Assembly: GCA_964016985.1 (NCBI GenBank)
Contig: OZ024828.1
Location: 28,216,581 to 28,280,580 of the forward strand
Length of the DNA stretch: 64,000 nt
Direction: 5' to 3'
DNA from: Anodontia alba
Lineage: Eukaryota; Mollusca; Bivalvia; Lucinida; Lucinidae
Below are positions 33,368-43,121 of the stretch, in pieces; position 1 is the first letter of the stretch, and each line of letters starts with the position of its first letter. The position numbers and the translations under genes are program-made. Under the pieces are notes generated by a model, which saw only the letters and a program-made list of their open reading frames with translations, did no database searches and was not told where the DNA came from.

Positions 33368-33773
33368 CATCACGAAAACATGGCTATATAATTTTGACCC
33401 CTTAAACCCCACTTTTAAAGCCGGCCTAGGCGGCTCAGTTGCATGCGCCCTTCAATCCCCACAAGGTCGGCAACTGTGCTCGACATGACCCCTTTGGGTT
33501 GACTGGGCCGTAAAACCTCAACAAAAACAAAACACAACTTTTTTAATAGTAAAGCTTGGGTTTGCAGTGGTATACATTATTTTTCTTATTTCTGCTCAAA
33601 AACGTAGAGTGTGGGTACTCGTTAGAACTGCCTCACCAATTCAAGGCAGTTCTAATGAGTACCCACACGCTGTTTTTGAGCAGAAATAAGAAAAATATCA
33701 TAAAATATAAAATTTTCAGTTTTTGGAGTGAAATTTTCTGTATACATGTATTTGAATAGGCGGTTTCATAATG
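33368..33773 (+). mobile_element. Palindromic MITE family A carrying a SINE
   Basis: Starts CATCACGAAAACATGGC and ends TAGGCGGTTTCATAATG. The palindrome has GAGTGTGGGTACTCGTTAGA and its complement. The left flank is interrupted by a short SINE family 1 copy at 33421-33525. Confidence 0.87.
33421..33525 (+). mobile_element. SINE family 1, internally deleted, nested in A
   Basis: The head CCGGCCTAGGCGGCTCAGTT...CACAAGGTCGGCAA is joined directly to the tail GTGCTCGACATGACC...GTAAAACCTCAAC; about 200 bp of body are missing. ACTTTTAA before it and ACTTTTTTAA after it suggest the target-site duplication. Confidence 0.85.
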
Positions 33774-34112
33774 GTAACACTATCTCTTTATCATACGTCC
33801 TAAACCTCAGATATTTTAAGAGACAATAAAAGGGGTCTAAAAATACTGGACTAGTGACAAACAGTGTAGATCCAGATGCAGTGTCTGATCTGGGTCTACA
33901 CTGTTTGCCCAGGCCTTTCCAATTGCTTAGGGTAAATACAGTAGTGATGAAAATCTAAGACTTTGTCAGACTGCCTATGCAGGATGATCCAGTCTTTCCT
34001 GTGTGGGACTACCGTATTTACCCTAAATGTTTAGACATCCAAACAGCTAATTACGCGTCATAAAAATTGCAAATCCATTTGTGTATAAAATTCTAACTGA
34101 ATGGCAAATAAT
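33774..34112. mobile_element. Family G copies
   Basis: CAAACAGTGTAGATCCAGATG...CTGATCTGGGTCTACACTG and GCTTAGGGTAAATACAGTA (33845-33953), then a second start ACCGTATTTACCCTAAATG (34010). Confidence 0.65.
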
Positions 34113-34389
34113 CATCACGAAAACATACCTATATACTTTTGACCCCTTTAAATCCCACTTTTGAATGGTAATACTGGGGTTTACAGGGGTATACATTATT
34201 TTTCTTATTTCTGCTCAAACACATAGAGGGTACTTATTAGAACCGCCTCGTCAAGGTAGTTTTAACAAGTACCCACAATCTATGTTTTGACCAGAAATAT
34301 GAAAAATATCAGTTTTTTTTTTATCTGAAAATTTTAAGTTTTTGGAGCTGAAATTTTCTATACATTTGAATAGGCATGTTTTCGTAATG
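34113..34389 (+). mobile_element. Palindromic MITE family A
   Basis: CATCACGAAAACATACC to GGCATGTTTTCGTAATG. The left arm has a small deletion (ACATAGAGGGTACTTATTAG); the right arm is AACAAGTACCCACAATCTAT. Confidence 0.87.
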
Positions 34390-34492
34390 AATTACATACC
34401 ATAAAAATGGCAAATCCATTTGATTACCAGTTGTGTATAAAATTCTGAATGAATGGCAAATAGTAAAAGCTCCAATCAAACTGCCCTTTTAG

Positions 34493-34719
34493 GGAGCACT
34501 GTGGTGCAGTGGTAAAGCATCGGATTTGAGATCGAGAGGTACCGGTTTCGATCCCCGCTAACATCAAGTGTTGTTTCCTTGAGCAAGAAACTTTATCCAC
34601 ATTGCTTAGTACTGGTTTCTACCCAGGAAAACAGAGGGCCACATGGAAGATTAGTATTAGTTTACTAAATGTGTTACCCTCTATAAATAAAGTCGATTAT
34701 TATTATTATTATTATAGCA
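34493..34719 (+). mobile_element. tRNA-headed SINE (family 3) with TTA tail
   Basis: Head with GTGGTGCAGTGGTAAAGC (A-box-like) and GGTTTCGATCCCC (B-box-like). A body word TTGAGCAAGAAACTTTATCC resembles the central domain seen in several aquatic-animal SINEs (from memory). It ends in a (TTA)n run at about 34688-34716. It is unrelated in body to families 1 and 2. Confidence 0.8.
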
Positions 34720-34811
34720 CCACTTTGGTTGGGGCTTACACTGTTTGTCCAGATACAGTCAACTCTATACGGATACTCTATATGACAAAATTTGATACAA
34801 TGATAATTATA

Positions 34812-34897
34812 CTTCAAGAAACATGTTTTGGATATTTGTTAGAATCACCTTAGTGAGACAGAGACGATTTTGAAAACATCCAAAACATGTTCTGTGA
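34812..34897. mobile_element. Palindrome element, variant core
   Basis: AACATGTTTTGGATATTTGT and AAAACATCCAAAACATGTT are complementary arms. The inner GTTAGAATCACCTTAGTGAG is the same tip as in families A/B, but the arm bases differ. Confidence 0.65.
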
Positions 34898-35358
34898 GGA
34901 ATTAAGAATAAAACCAGGCCTTTCTTACTATCATTCAGCTCATTAAAGATTCTTTACAACAGCAAAATTATTTTTTTTTTTGCAAACATCTGAGAAAAAT
35001 GCGGTTGTTACAGAGGATTTGCTGTAGTTAGGGCTAAAATTTGTCCAATTTGATTTTGTTGCATAACTTGATCTTATGTTGAAAATGTTTAAATAATAGA
35101 AACAGGGGTGGACAAATAGTGCTGCACCAGAAATGGATTTGTTTAAACAAGCAGATGAATTCTTCATTACCGGTAGTCCACTCCTGTTTAAATGAGTTTT
35201 GTTTTGTCTTTTGCCCTCTTTGACTTGCATACACAGCTGTGGCTGAAAGCTTGGTCTGCAGCCCTCGGCCTCCATTTATGCAAACGATGATGGCTTGATG
35301 AGTGCACAGACTGGTGTCACGTATCTTAAGTCTGTGTTTTTACATTCTGACCTTCCTA
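34898..35358. other. Non-coding sequence
   Basis: No gene recognised. The reverse-strand 110-aa frame (34943-35275) shows no domain or splice context I can support. Confidence 0.4.
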
Positions 35359-35632
35359 CATTACGAAAACATGCCTATTCAAATATATTGAAAATTTCAC
35401 TTCCAAAACAAAATTTTCTGATAAAAAACATTGATATTTTTCATATTTCTCCTCAAAACATTGGTTGTGAGTACTCATTAGAGCCACCTTGGCGAGGTGG
35501 TTCTAATGAGTACCCACAATCTGTTTTGAGCAAAAATAAGAAAAATAATGTATACCCCAGTAAACTCCAGTTATACTATATAAAAGTGGGGTTTAAGGGG
35601 GTCACAATTATAAAGGTATGTTTTTCGCGATG
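35359..35632 (-). mobile_element. Palindromic MITE family A, reverse
   Basis: CATTACGAAAACATGCC to GGTATGTTTTTCGCGATG. The core is GGTTGTGAGTACTCATTAGA with TCTAATGAGTACCCACAATC. All flank words are present. Confidence 0.87.
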
Positions 35633-35896
35633 CTACCCTGCCCCCAAAACATCACCCCACCCACAACTCTTCCAGCGGTTAAGCCGATATTGGATTAGTC
35701 TGACATTTGCACCTTAATCCAGTCTGATCAGTCCTCTGAGTGTATTTTGGATAGCAAAGGAGGCAAAGTTTGATGTGGACAAAAAAAATGGTCAGACTGT
35801 GCAGAAGTGCAGGCTGATTTGTATCTGTTGGGAGCATGTCAGAAGGTACACTTTCTCGTGCTGCCGCTCAATTGGTCCTGTATGAGACCATCACAG
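35633..35896. other. Non-coding sequence
   Basis: Nothing recognised between two A copies. Confidence 0.4.
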
Positions 35897-36140
35897 ATCA
35901 CGAAAACATGTCTATATAATAACTGTGGTTTACAGGGGTATACATTATTCGTCATATTTCTGCTCAAAACATAGATTGTGGGTACTCGTTAGAACCACCT
36001 CGCCAAGGCAGTTCTGACGAGTACCCACAAAATCTATGTTTAGAGCAGAAATATGAAATATATCAGAACTTTTATCTGAAAACTTCCAGTTTTTAATGGT
36101 GAAATTTTCAATATATTTGAATAAGCGTGTTTTCCTAATC
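35897..36140 (+). mobile_element. Palindromic MITE family A
   Basis: ATCACGAAAACATGTC to GCGTGTTTTCCTAAT. The left flank has lost about 40 bp (no CCCCACTTTTATATAG). The core is near-perfect: CATAGATTGTGGGTACTCGT with its partner, one AA insertion in the right arm. Confidence 0.86.
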
Positions 36141-36465
36141 CTCTTGAATAGGTGCAGTTGGGTTAGGACTTTGCTATGTTGGCTGAACTGTATTTACAAA
36201 CTGAAATCGTACTAAAGAAACCGATATGAAGGTCAACCAGTGGGACCAGTGCATCATTTGGCCAAAACATTTTACATACCACCAGGTAGTCGGACTTGTG
36301 ATAGCCTCAACAGAAAAAAAATATCCTGACCAGTCTGTGCCCGTGCAGTCTCTTCATTTCGTCACAGTATAAAAAGGACATACCCCAAATATTTTGGACA
36401 AACCTGCCTCAGCCATTCTGAAAATATGCTTCAACCATACTGTAACAAGGCCAGATATTTGGACA
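36141..36465. other. Non-coding sequence
   Basis: No feature recognised in about 325 bp. Confidence 0.4.
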
Positions 36466-36765
36466 ATCATTGTAGCTTTGTGACGGAGGTTGTGGGTTTG
36501 ATCCCTGGCCGAGTCGTACCAGATTTTAAAAATGGTACTAGCTGCTCTTTCATGTGGCGCTCGGCATAAAAGAAAGTAGAGCTATGAATCAGAACTGGTC
36601 AACTCCGCGTCAGTATTATGTGACTGGGTGAAATATCATGCCAAGTGTCCAGGGCATGAGATTTTAGCGAGGCAGCACTAAAAGCGAGCGTTGAACTCCC
36701 TGCCACAACCAAACTCTGTTAGGTTATGTCCTATTGTTTAAAACGTAAAGCCTGAACAAAACACA
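36466..36765 (+). mobile_element. SINE family 2, second copy
   Basis: The partial head TTTGTGACGGAGG and GTGGGTTTGATCCC is followed by a body matching 4744-5026: TACCAGATTTTAAAAATGG, AAGTAGAGCTATGAATCAG, TATTATGTGACTGGG, GAACTCCCTGCCAC. The tail is GCCTGAACAAAACAC. It has a single head, unlike the 4.6-kb copy. Confidence 0.8.
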
Positions 36766-36804
36766 AGACCGAAATCAAATACTGTAGAATTGATCAAACC
36801 AGAG

Positions 36805-37072
36805 CAGCTCGGGCGGATTTAGAGGTTTGTGGGGGTTGAATCCCACTCTTTTTCTCAAAATTTTCATGGGAATTTGATAAAATTTGGGACACTTTACTAA
36901 AACTTTCTTTTCAACAACATTTTACTACCTGAATGTGTGAAGAATTGCTCTGTGAGTGGCAAATTGTGTAGATCCTGATCAGCTCTGATCTGGGTCTACG
37001 CTGTTTGCTCAGGCCCAAGTAGGGTAATATGATTAAATCAAACCCACCTCAGAAATCCTGGATCCGCCCCTG
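36805..37072. mobile_element. TIR element with GGGCGGAT ends and a G-type core
   Basis: Left CAGCTCGGGCGGATTTAGAG and right CTCAGAAATCCTGGATCCGC followed by CCCTG are imperfect inverted repeats. GGCGGATCCAG ends are common among hAT-type MITEs (from memory). The inside contains the family G centre (GTGTAGATCCTGATCAG...CTGATCTGGGTCTACG). No target-site duplication is evident. Confidence 0.6.
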
Positions 37073-37159
37073 GAGCTTATCAGGTCTGCATATTTTGTCA
37101 TTATGCCAACACGTTTTACGTATCACAGACTTGTCAAACGATACCCACATGAAAACCAT

Positions 37160-37700
37160 CTACTGTACTTTCGACATCTCTTGGAAAGCCTTTTTTTTTG
37201 CTTGGTGTTTTATTTTAAATGAAAATATTTTGTTCTGATTGACCAGATCTTATCAGAAACCATTTGTCTTTCCCGTTTGTGTTTTGTTCTCAAATATGTA
37301 CCCTAAAATTAAATTTATCGCCAAAAGTTGGTCTGACCTATGCAATTTCTATAGTAATGTGATTTTTTGACATTTTTGTCTTAGTAAATATTTTTTACTT
37401 TTCTTTGCTGAATTTGAATTATTGATGTTTCACAACAATATTGTGAAAATTTCAGAAAAATTGAAGAAGCAGAACTTGTCGAAAATCTGCCTCCAAGTTA
37501 CCTACCCTACAAATTTCTGCATAATTTTCATTCATTTTTACTATGGGAAAATTAAAAACCACTGATTAGAAAAAAACTTTTTGCACATAGGTAGTTACGA
37601 CAAATGGTTTTGCATTAAATCATGACAAAAGTTTGCAAATTTACTTCTGTTAAGCGCTAAGCAAAAACCGACTTTCTGAAAGATGTCGAAAGCACAGTAG
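37160..37700 (+). mobile_element. TIR element, family H
   Basis: 541 bp. Terminal 29-bp inverted repeats match at 25 positions, beginning CTACTGTACTTTCGACATCT and ending AGATGTCGAAAGCACAGTAG. It is collinear with the 25151-25696 copy. No coding frame is conserved between the two. Confidence 0.88.
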
Positions 37701-37789
37701 TGCAAAAATGTACACTATTACCCCAAGTATTAGAATATTAGCAGATAAGGTGGCTAAACACTTAGAGACTTGATGGATTTTATGCCATT

Positions 37790-38115
37790 TTTCAAGAGAT
37801 TGGATGCATTTGGTCATTTTTATGTCATTTTTCAAAAGGAAGAGAACATTTGTGACTTACTGTGTGCTTTCCAGCATATTAAGCAATTTCTTAAACTGTT
37901 GTCCTCTCCAAAAATAAAGAACAGGAAAAAATTAAATTTGACAGTTGCTTCCCCGAAAATGTATTCCTTTGATTTTGGTTTACTACAACTTCTGAAAAAG
38001 GGTCTAAAAGGAAAGAATCTGCCTTGGGAGCAGATTTAGTATAAAACTGACCCCTCTTCAGAAAGGGACTGGTCTTCAGCAAAGCAAATAGGAAGTCACA
38101 GAAGTTGCCTTCCTT
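37790..38115 (+). mobile_element. Family F element, one-armed
   Basis: TTCAAGAGATTGGATGCATTTGG-type start, GGGTCTAAAAGGAAAGAATC and GCCTTGGGAGCAGATT correspond to the F palindrome, but the right arm is lost. The end GGAAGTCACAGAAGTTGCC resembles 210-240 of the window. Confidence 0.6.
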
Positions 38116-38118
38116 GTC

Positions 38119-38119
<1 letters not shown>

Positions 38120-38153
<34 letters not shown>
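38120..38153. repeat. 34-nt poly-A run
   Basis: An uninterrupted A run between the F fragment and the N repeat. It could be the tail of a retroposed copy; no matching target-site duplication was found. Confidence 0.8.
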
Positions 38154-38154
<1 letters not shown>

Positions 38155-38545
38155 GGCGTGTATACAAAAAAAGGAAGTCCAGGGAGTGCCACAATCACAA
38201 ACTGCAGCCCTTCCGAGACACCAAGAGGAAGAGGAAACCGACAAATCCAAACAAGCACAAACCGAACAGTTGCACGAAAAGCACTAAGATTAGCTCTCTC
38301 TTCCCCAAACGAGGTAATTGCAATACTAAAAGGACTGAAAAACACAAGAACAAAATGACACATGGTAAGACATACAACAAATCGCCTAGTAGAATAAACC
38401 ACAAAGCAACAAAGAGTAAGACTAACACCGGGACCACCGCCTTAGAACGGTCAGTAGATTAAACCACCGGGGGGTTTAAAGCACTTTTACAGCTAGCCAA
38501 CTTCACCCTGGGTCCCGATGCCACTCTTAATCACAAGTAAAACAA
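38154..38545. repeat. Interspersed repeat N, copy 1
   Basis: AGTCCAGGGAGTGCCACAAT to AGCACTTTTACAGC and CTGGGTCCCGATGCCACTC. It matches 46818-46896 plus 48108-48400. It has higher GC and many short frames (60-108 aa) on both strands, one with SPNEVIAILKGLKNTRTK. These might be remains of a transposon protein, but I do not recognise it, and the second copy does not preserve one frame. Confidence 0.65.
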
Positions 38546-38802
38546 AGCAAAATGGGCAGCTGTTGAAGGTGATTCGACGTCGTTTCAGTGTTGTGTGCTT
38601 GCTTTGATAGGCATGCAGTCCCCGTAAAAGGAGACCCATATATTTAAATTTTAGGAAAATACAGTTATGGTGTATTTCGATACTTTAATCCCATACTATC
38701 CATATTCTGAAACCTTACCAAGCCCTCTGAACTACCTGAGGTGCCTAAAAAGTACTGACAGTGGCAACGAATAGATCCCCGAGATCTGTGTTCTGCCACA
38801 AC
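38546..38802. other. Non-coding sequence
   Basis: Nothing recognised. Confidence 0.4.
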
Positions 38803-39093
38803 CATCCCCAAAACCTGCCTATATAATTTTGACCTTAACCCCACTTTTATATAGCAAAACTGGAGTTTACAGGGGTATTTTTTTTTTTTTTTTTTTTCTA
38901 AAAAAACCCCGATTATTGGTACTAGAACCTCTCCGCCAACAATCTATGTTTTGAGCAGGAATATGAAAAATAAAATCTTTCATCTGTAAATTTTCCTTCT
39001 TTGCTCGGACCCATCAATACCGGTTTTGATGGGTCCCGAGTTCTTTGGTTGTAAATTTTTTTAATATATTTGAATAGGCGTGTTTTCATAATG
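38803..39093 (+). mobile_element. Palindromic MITE family A, decayed, with tiny insertion
   Basis: CATCCCCAAAACCTGCC to GGCGTGTTTTCATAATG. The left palindrome arm is replaced by a T run (38878-38897); the right arm ACAATCTATGTTTTGAGCAG survives. The right flank carries the 37-bp palindrome at 39004-39040. Confidence 0.82.
39004..39040. mobile_element. 37-bp palindromic insert with 7-bp direct repeats
   Basis: CTCGGACCCATCAA and TTGATGGGTCCCGAG pair around TACCGGTT, with one unpaired base. TTCTTTG lies directly on both sides (38997-39003 and 39041-39047). Removing insert plus one repeat restores the A-family flank TTTCCTTCTTTGGTTGTAAA. Confidence 0.8.
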
Positions 39094-39188
39094 GTAACTG
39101 GGTCTAGAGTTTGCTTGCGTCTGTCTGAATACCTCAATACAGTACTAGCTGCAAAAAAAAAACAAAAAAAAAAAAACATAACTGCTGA

Positions 39189-39260
39189 CATGAAAACATG
39201 CTTATTCAGATATACTGAAATTTTACCACCAAAAAAGTGAAAATTTTTAGACGAGAAAAA

Positions 39261-39291
<31 letters not shown>

Positions 39292-39478
39292 TTTTCATAT
39301 TTCTGCTCAAAACATAGATTGTGGGTACTCGTTAGAACCGCCTCGCCGAAGCAGTTCTAACGAATATTCAATCTGTTTTTGAGCAGAAATAAAATAATTT
39401 ATACCCCTGTAAACCCCAGTTTTACTTTGTAAAAGTAGGGTTTAAGGAGTCAAAATTATATAGGCGTTTTCGTGATGA
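39189..39478 (-). mobile_element. Palindromic MITE family A, reverse, with (TA)n
   Basis: CATGAAAACATGCTTATTC to GGCGTTTTCGTGATG. A TA microsatellite (about 39270-39292) has expanded in the flank. The core is CATAGATTGTGGGTACTCGT; the right arm is partly deleted (TCTAACGAATATTCAATC). Confidence 0.86.
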
Positions 39479-39704
39479 ACATGCGCCCAAAGAAGACTGA
39501 AAACTGCACGGTCTGATCAATATTGGTTGTTAGCATGTGTATGCCCAGGAAAGCTTCTTATCAAATTGCAAAAACGCGCAGCTTAACCTTTCTTTAATAC
39601 TGGTACAAACTACAGTACTTTATTAAAACGTGCCAAAACTTACACAACCAACCACTTAGACTAACGAATGGCAAAGACAACCACGTAGACTGGTGTATAG
39701 CAAG
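39479..39704. other. Non-coding sequence
   Basis: Nothing recognised. Confidence 0.4.
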
Positions 39705-39718
39705 CCGTTTTATTATGT

Positions 39719-40031
39719 TTGTTTGTTTGTTTGTGTTGAGGTTTTACGGCCCAGTCAACCCAATGGGGTCATGTCGAGCGCGGTCAGTTTACCTAACCAC
39801 ACGTTTACTGGGCAGGCTTAGTCCTCTAAGCGGTTCACCAGTATTGGGCACATTCTTTCTCCAGAAACTGACAACTGCCCTTCTTGAATCAGCGGAAAGG
39901 AGAGAATGACCGTAGAAAATATTTCATGATCAATCTCCTCGAAAGAATGTTGCCGACCTCGGCGGGGGTTGAACCCGCGACCTCCTGGTCTCCAGTCGGA
40001 CGGCGCATCCAACTGAGCCACCGAGGCCGGC
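39719..40031 (-). mobile_element. SINE family 1, full length, reverse, with TSD
   Basis: Reads, on the minus strand, from head GCCGGCCTCGGTGGCTCAGT to tail GTAAAACCTCAACACAAAC. A 14-bp duplication CCGTTTTATTATGT lies at 39705-39718 and 40032-40045. A and B boxes, the head stem and the whole body are intact, so it is a young copy. Confidence 0.93.
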
Positions 40032-40045
40032 CCGTTTTATTATGT

Positions 40046-40789
40046 AATCATTTATATATTTTTTAATACATCTCAAGATCTTCATTAAATAGATCTCGTG
40101 TACTAATTGAGATATCTGATGCAAGAAATGTTAACATTAAAAGCTGATATAGTCTCTCAACAGGTACATACACAGTTGTATCAGTCCTTTCAACTTGTGA
40201 TGCAAAAAAAAAAAAAAAAAAAAAATGTGCATAAACTCGAAACAAAGCAATAAGGCATTTTATTTCAAAACCACAAATTTGAAACTACAACAAAATTATC
40301 TAAATATTTAAGCAACAACTGGACCCTTAGTGTTAAACAAAATAATAGCAGATGCCATTTTTTTTTTTTAAATTATTCTGGGGAAAAATGACCACATTTT
40401 GTGCCGTGTCATTTTTTTTTCTGAAAAATAAAATGAACATATTTCAGTGTCGTCTACTGTAACTTGTATTTAGCACTTAAAGGAGTACACCTAAAACAAA
40501 ACCAAATCATACCAAAGGACTAAACTACTATAATTAGGCCTTTGCTGTGGTCTTGCCAACACCATTATTGTTTTCATGGACTGGAGTTTGTATAAGAATA
40601 ACAAGAGGTATACAGCACAGCAAATGTTGTAACACAGTATAGCGCATAGAAGAACAGTGTACTAGGATATGCAATGTAGCAGTCGTGCAATAAAGAGCAT
40701 CATGTATGTAGCATATAGTATATAATGTAGTACGTATATGCTACAGTAAAATGTATAGTACATAGTGTAGTTGTATGTAACGAAAAACA
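40046..40789. other. Non-coding; TATAGTA/TGTAGTAC-rich end
   Basis: Unassigned, with a poly-A run at about 40205-40225. From about 40610 to 40785 short TATAGTA, TGTAGTA and CATAGTG words dominate, a degenerate simple repeat. Confidence 0.5.
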
Positions 40790-42230
40790 TTAGAAATGAA
40801 AAACGAAAAACAAAAGAAAAACGGTTAATTGAAAAATGAGAAATAGTAAATTGAAAACCAAACAATGAAAAACAGTAAAATGAAAAAACAGTAAAATGAA
40901 AAACGAAAACTCTAAAAAAAATGAAAAACAAAATGAAAAACGAAAAACAGCAAATTCAAAAAACAAAAAAGTAAAATGAAAAACATAAAATAAAAAACGA
41001 AAAAGAAAAACAGCAAATTGAAAAACGAAAAACAAAAAATGAAAAACCAAAAAAATGAAAAACAGTAAAATGAAAAACCAAAACAGTAAAATGAAAAACG
41101 AAAAACAATAAAAACAGCAAATTGAAAAACGAAAAACAAAAAATGAAAACGAAAAAAAAAATGAAAAACAGTAAAACGAAAAACATAAATGAAAAACGAA
41201 AAACAGCAAAATGAAAAACGAAAAACAAAGAAACAGTAAAATGAAAAACAAAAATCAGTAAAATGAGAACCATAAAATGAAAAACGAAAAAAAAAAACAA
41301 ATATATAAAAAAAATGAAAAACAGCAAAATGAAAAACGAAAAACAGTAAAATGAAAAACGAAATGAAAAACGAAAAACAGCAAATTGAAAAACAAAAAAA
41401 CCAGTAAAATGAAAAACGAAAAACAGTAAAATGAAAAACAGTAAAATGAAAAACAAAATGAAAAACGAAAAACAGCAAATTGAAAAACGAAAAACAGTAA
41501 AATGAAAAACGAAATGAAAAACGAAAAACAGCAAATTGAAAAACAAGAAACAGTAAAATGAAAAACGAAAAACAGTAAAAGGAAAAACAAAATGAAAAAC
41601 GAAAAACAGCAAGTTGAAAAACGAAAAACAGTAAAATGAAAATCAAAAACGAATAACAAGAAAAACAGCAAATTGAAAAACAGCAAATTGAAAATCGAAA
41701 AACAGTAAAATTAAAAACATAAAATGAAAAATGAAAAACTAAAAATGAAAAACTAACAAAAGAAGAAAAAAAAATTGAAAAACGAAAAACAAAAAAAAAT
41801 ATTTGAAAAACAGTAAAATGAAAAACCAAATAATGAAAAACAGTAAAATGAAAAACACGAATGAAAAACGAGACAGTAAATTGAAAAACGAAAAACAGTA
41901 AAATGAAAAACAAAAACTGAAAAACGAAAAACGTAAAAAATATATTTGAAAAACAGTAAAATGAAAAAAAACCAAATAATGAAAAACAGTAAAATGAAAA
42001 ACACAAATGAAAAACGAAAGACAGCAAATTGAAAAACAGTAAATTGAAAAACGAAAAACAGTAAAATGAAAAACAAAAACTGAAAAACGAAAAGCAAAAA
42101 AAAAAAAAAAAATGAAAAATGAAAAACAGTAAAATGAAAAAAATTAAAGTTTATTGAAAAAGAAAAACAGGAATGGAAAACCGAAAAAATGAAAAACGGA
42201 AAAAACAAATTAAAAAGAAAATGAAATGTT
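40790..42230 (+). repeat. 1.4-kb A-rich minisatellite nearly free of T and C runs
   Basis: Built from the words TGAAAAACGAAAAACAG, AGTAAAATGAAAAAC and AGCAAATTGAAAAAC in varying order, with unit sizes of about 13-22 bp. The words stay similar over 1.4 kb without a fixed period. Because repeats change frame freely, the minus strand is open in all frames (up to 371 codons of F, S, V, C). These are not genes. Confidence 0.92.
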
Positions 42231-42395
42231 TCATCAAAAGTACCAAATGTAACATTAAAAAAAAAAAACGAAACCCCACCCCCCCCCCTCAAAAAAAAAC
42301 ATCTATTTAATCTTGACTATTTTATAACCAAAACAATTTTCATAAAAAAAACCCAAAATTCTAAAAAAAGTGGTCTTGTAAAATGGCATAAAGTA
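42231..42395. other. AT-rich segment with C run
   Basis: Includes CCCCACCCCCCCCCC-type sequence (42276-42289). Nothing else. Confidence 0.5.
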
Positions 42396-43085
42396 CCATA
42401 TATATCATGCTTTAATAGTCATTAAAATGGCAGTCTACCACGTGCACCATGTTTTTTAGTTAATGAGGTCACATAAGTCCTCTCCATTGTGAAAAACGGG
42501 GCTGAGCATTTACCATGTGTATCGTGCTTTCAGTGTCAATTGGGGAGCATAGAGAAAGTCACTCAAGTGATCTCCCTTATAAAACAACAGGGAAAGTATG
42601 TGTACCATGTTCAGTCGAGCAAACAGTAAGTCACTGTAGTCTCCTTGCAAGTCTACAAAGTGTTTCATGCTTCAAATGTTGATTGGATCAAGCAGGAAGT
42701 CACCATCTCCGGAATGGCGGAAATTGCCAAGTGTATCGCTATAACTGGAAGTCACTAAACGTCCGGTACCTAGATTTACGAAAACGAAACCGAAATGGAC
42801 TATTAAAAATATAGGGAAGATGCATATAGTGCTGGGACGAAATGGATAACGAAGTACTTTCCTAAATATATTGTACATAAATATACATACAGTATAAAAT
42901 CTTCACTCAGGAGGAAATGAATGACAAATGATTAAAACTCAACGTGACGCCTCCGAAATATCGAAACAGACCATTAAAAATATAGGGAAAATTTAGCAGA
43001 ATATGTTCTTAAATACCACTTAGAGGATCCAAAATACCTATGCATGTAGGACAGTTTTAATGAATAAACAAACAATTATTTCTTT

Positions 43086-43121
<36 letters not shown>

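Noticed and set aside
34943..35275. 110-codon minus-strand frame as a small secreted protein
   Set aside because: No signal peptide at the start, low-complexity lysine and asparagine end, and no neighbouring gene features.
38105..38402. Lysine-rich and proline-rich frames after the 34-nt poly-A run
   Set aside because: They start in a homopolymer and cross repeat N in several frames; copy 2 of N does not keep any of them open.
40912..42027. Minus-strand frame of 371 codons (F/S/V/C-rich), and several overlapping ones
   Set aside because: All frames are open because the region is an A-rich word repeat; there is no domain, hydropathy is uniform, and neighbouring frames encode the same words shifted.
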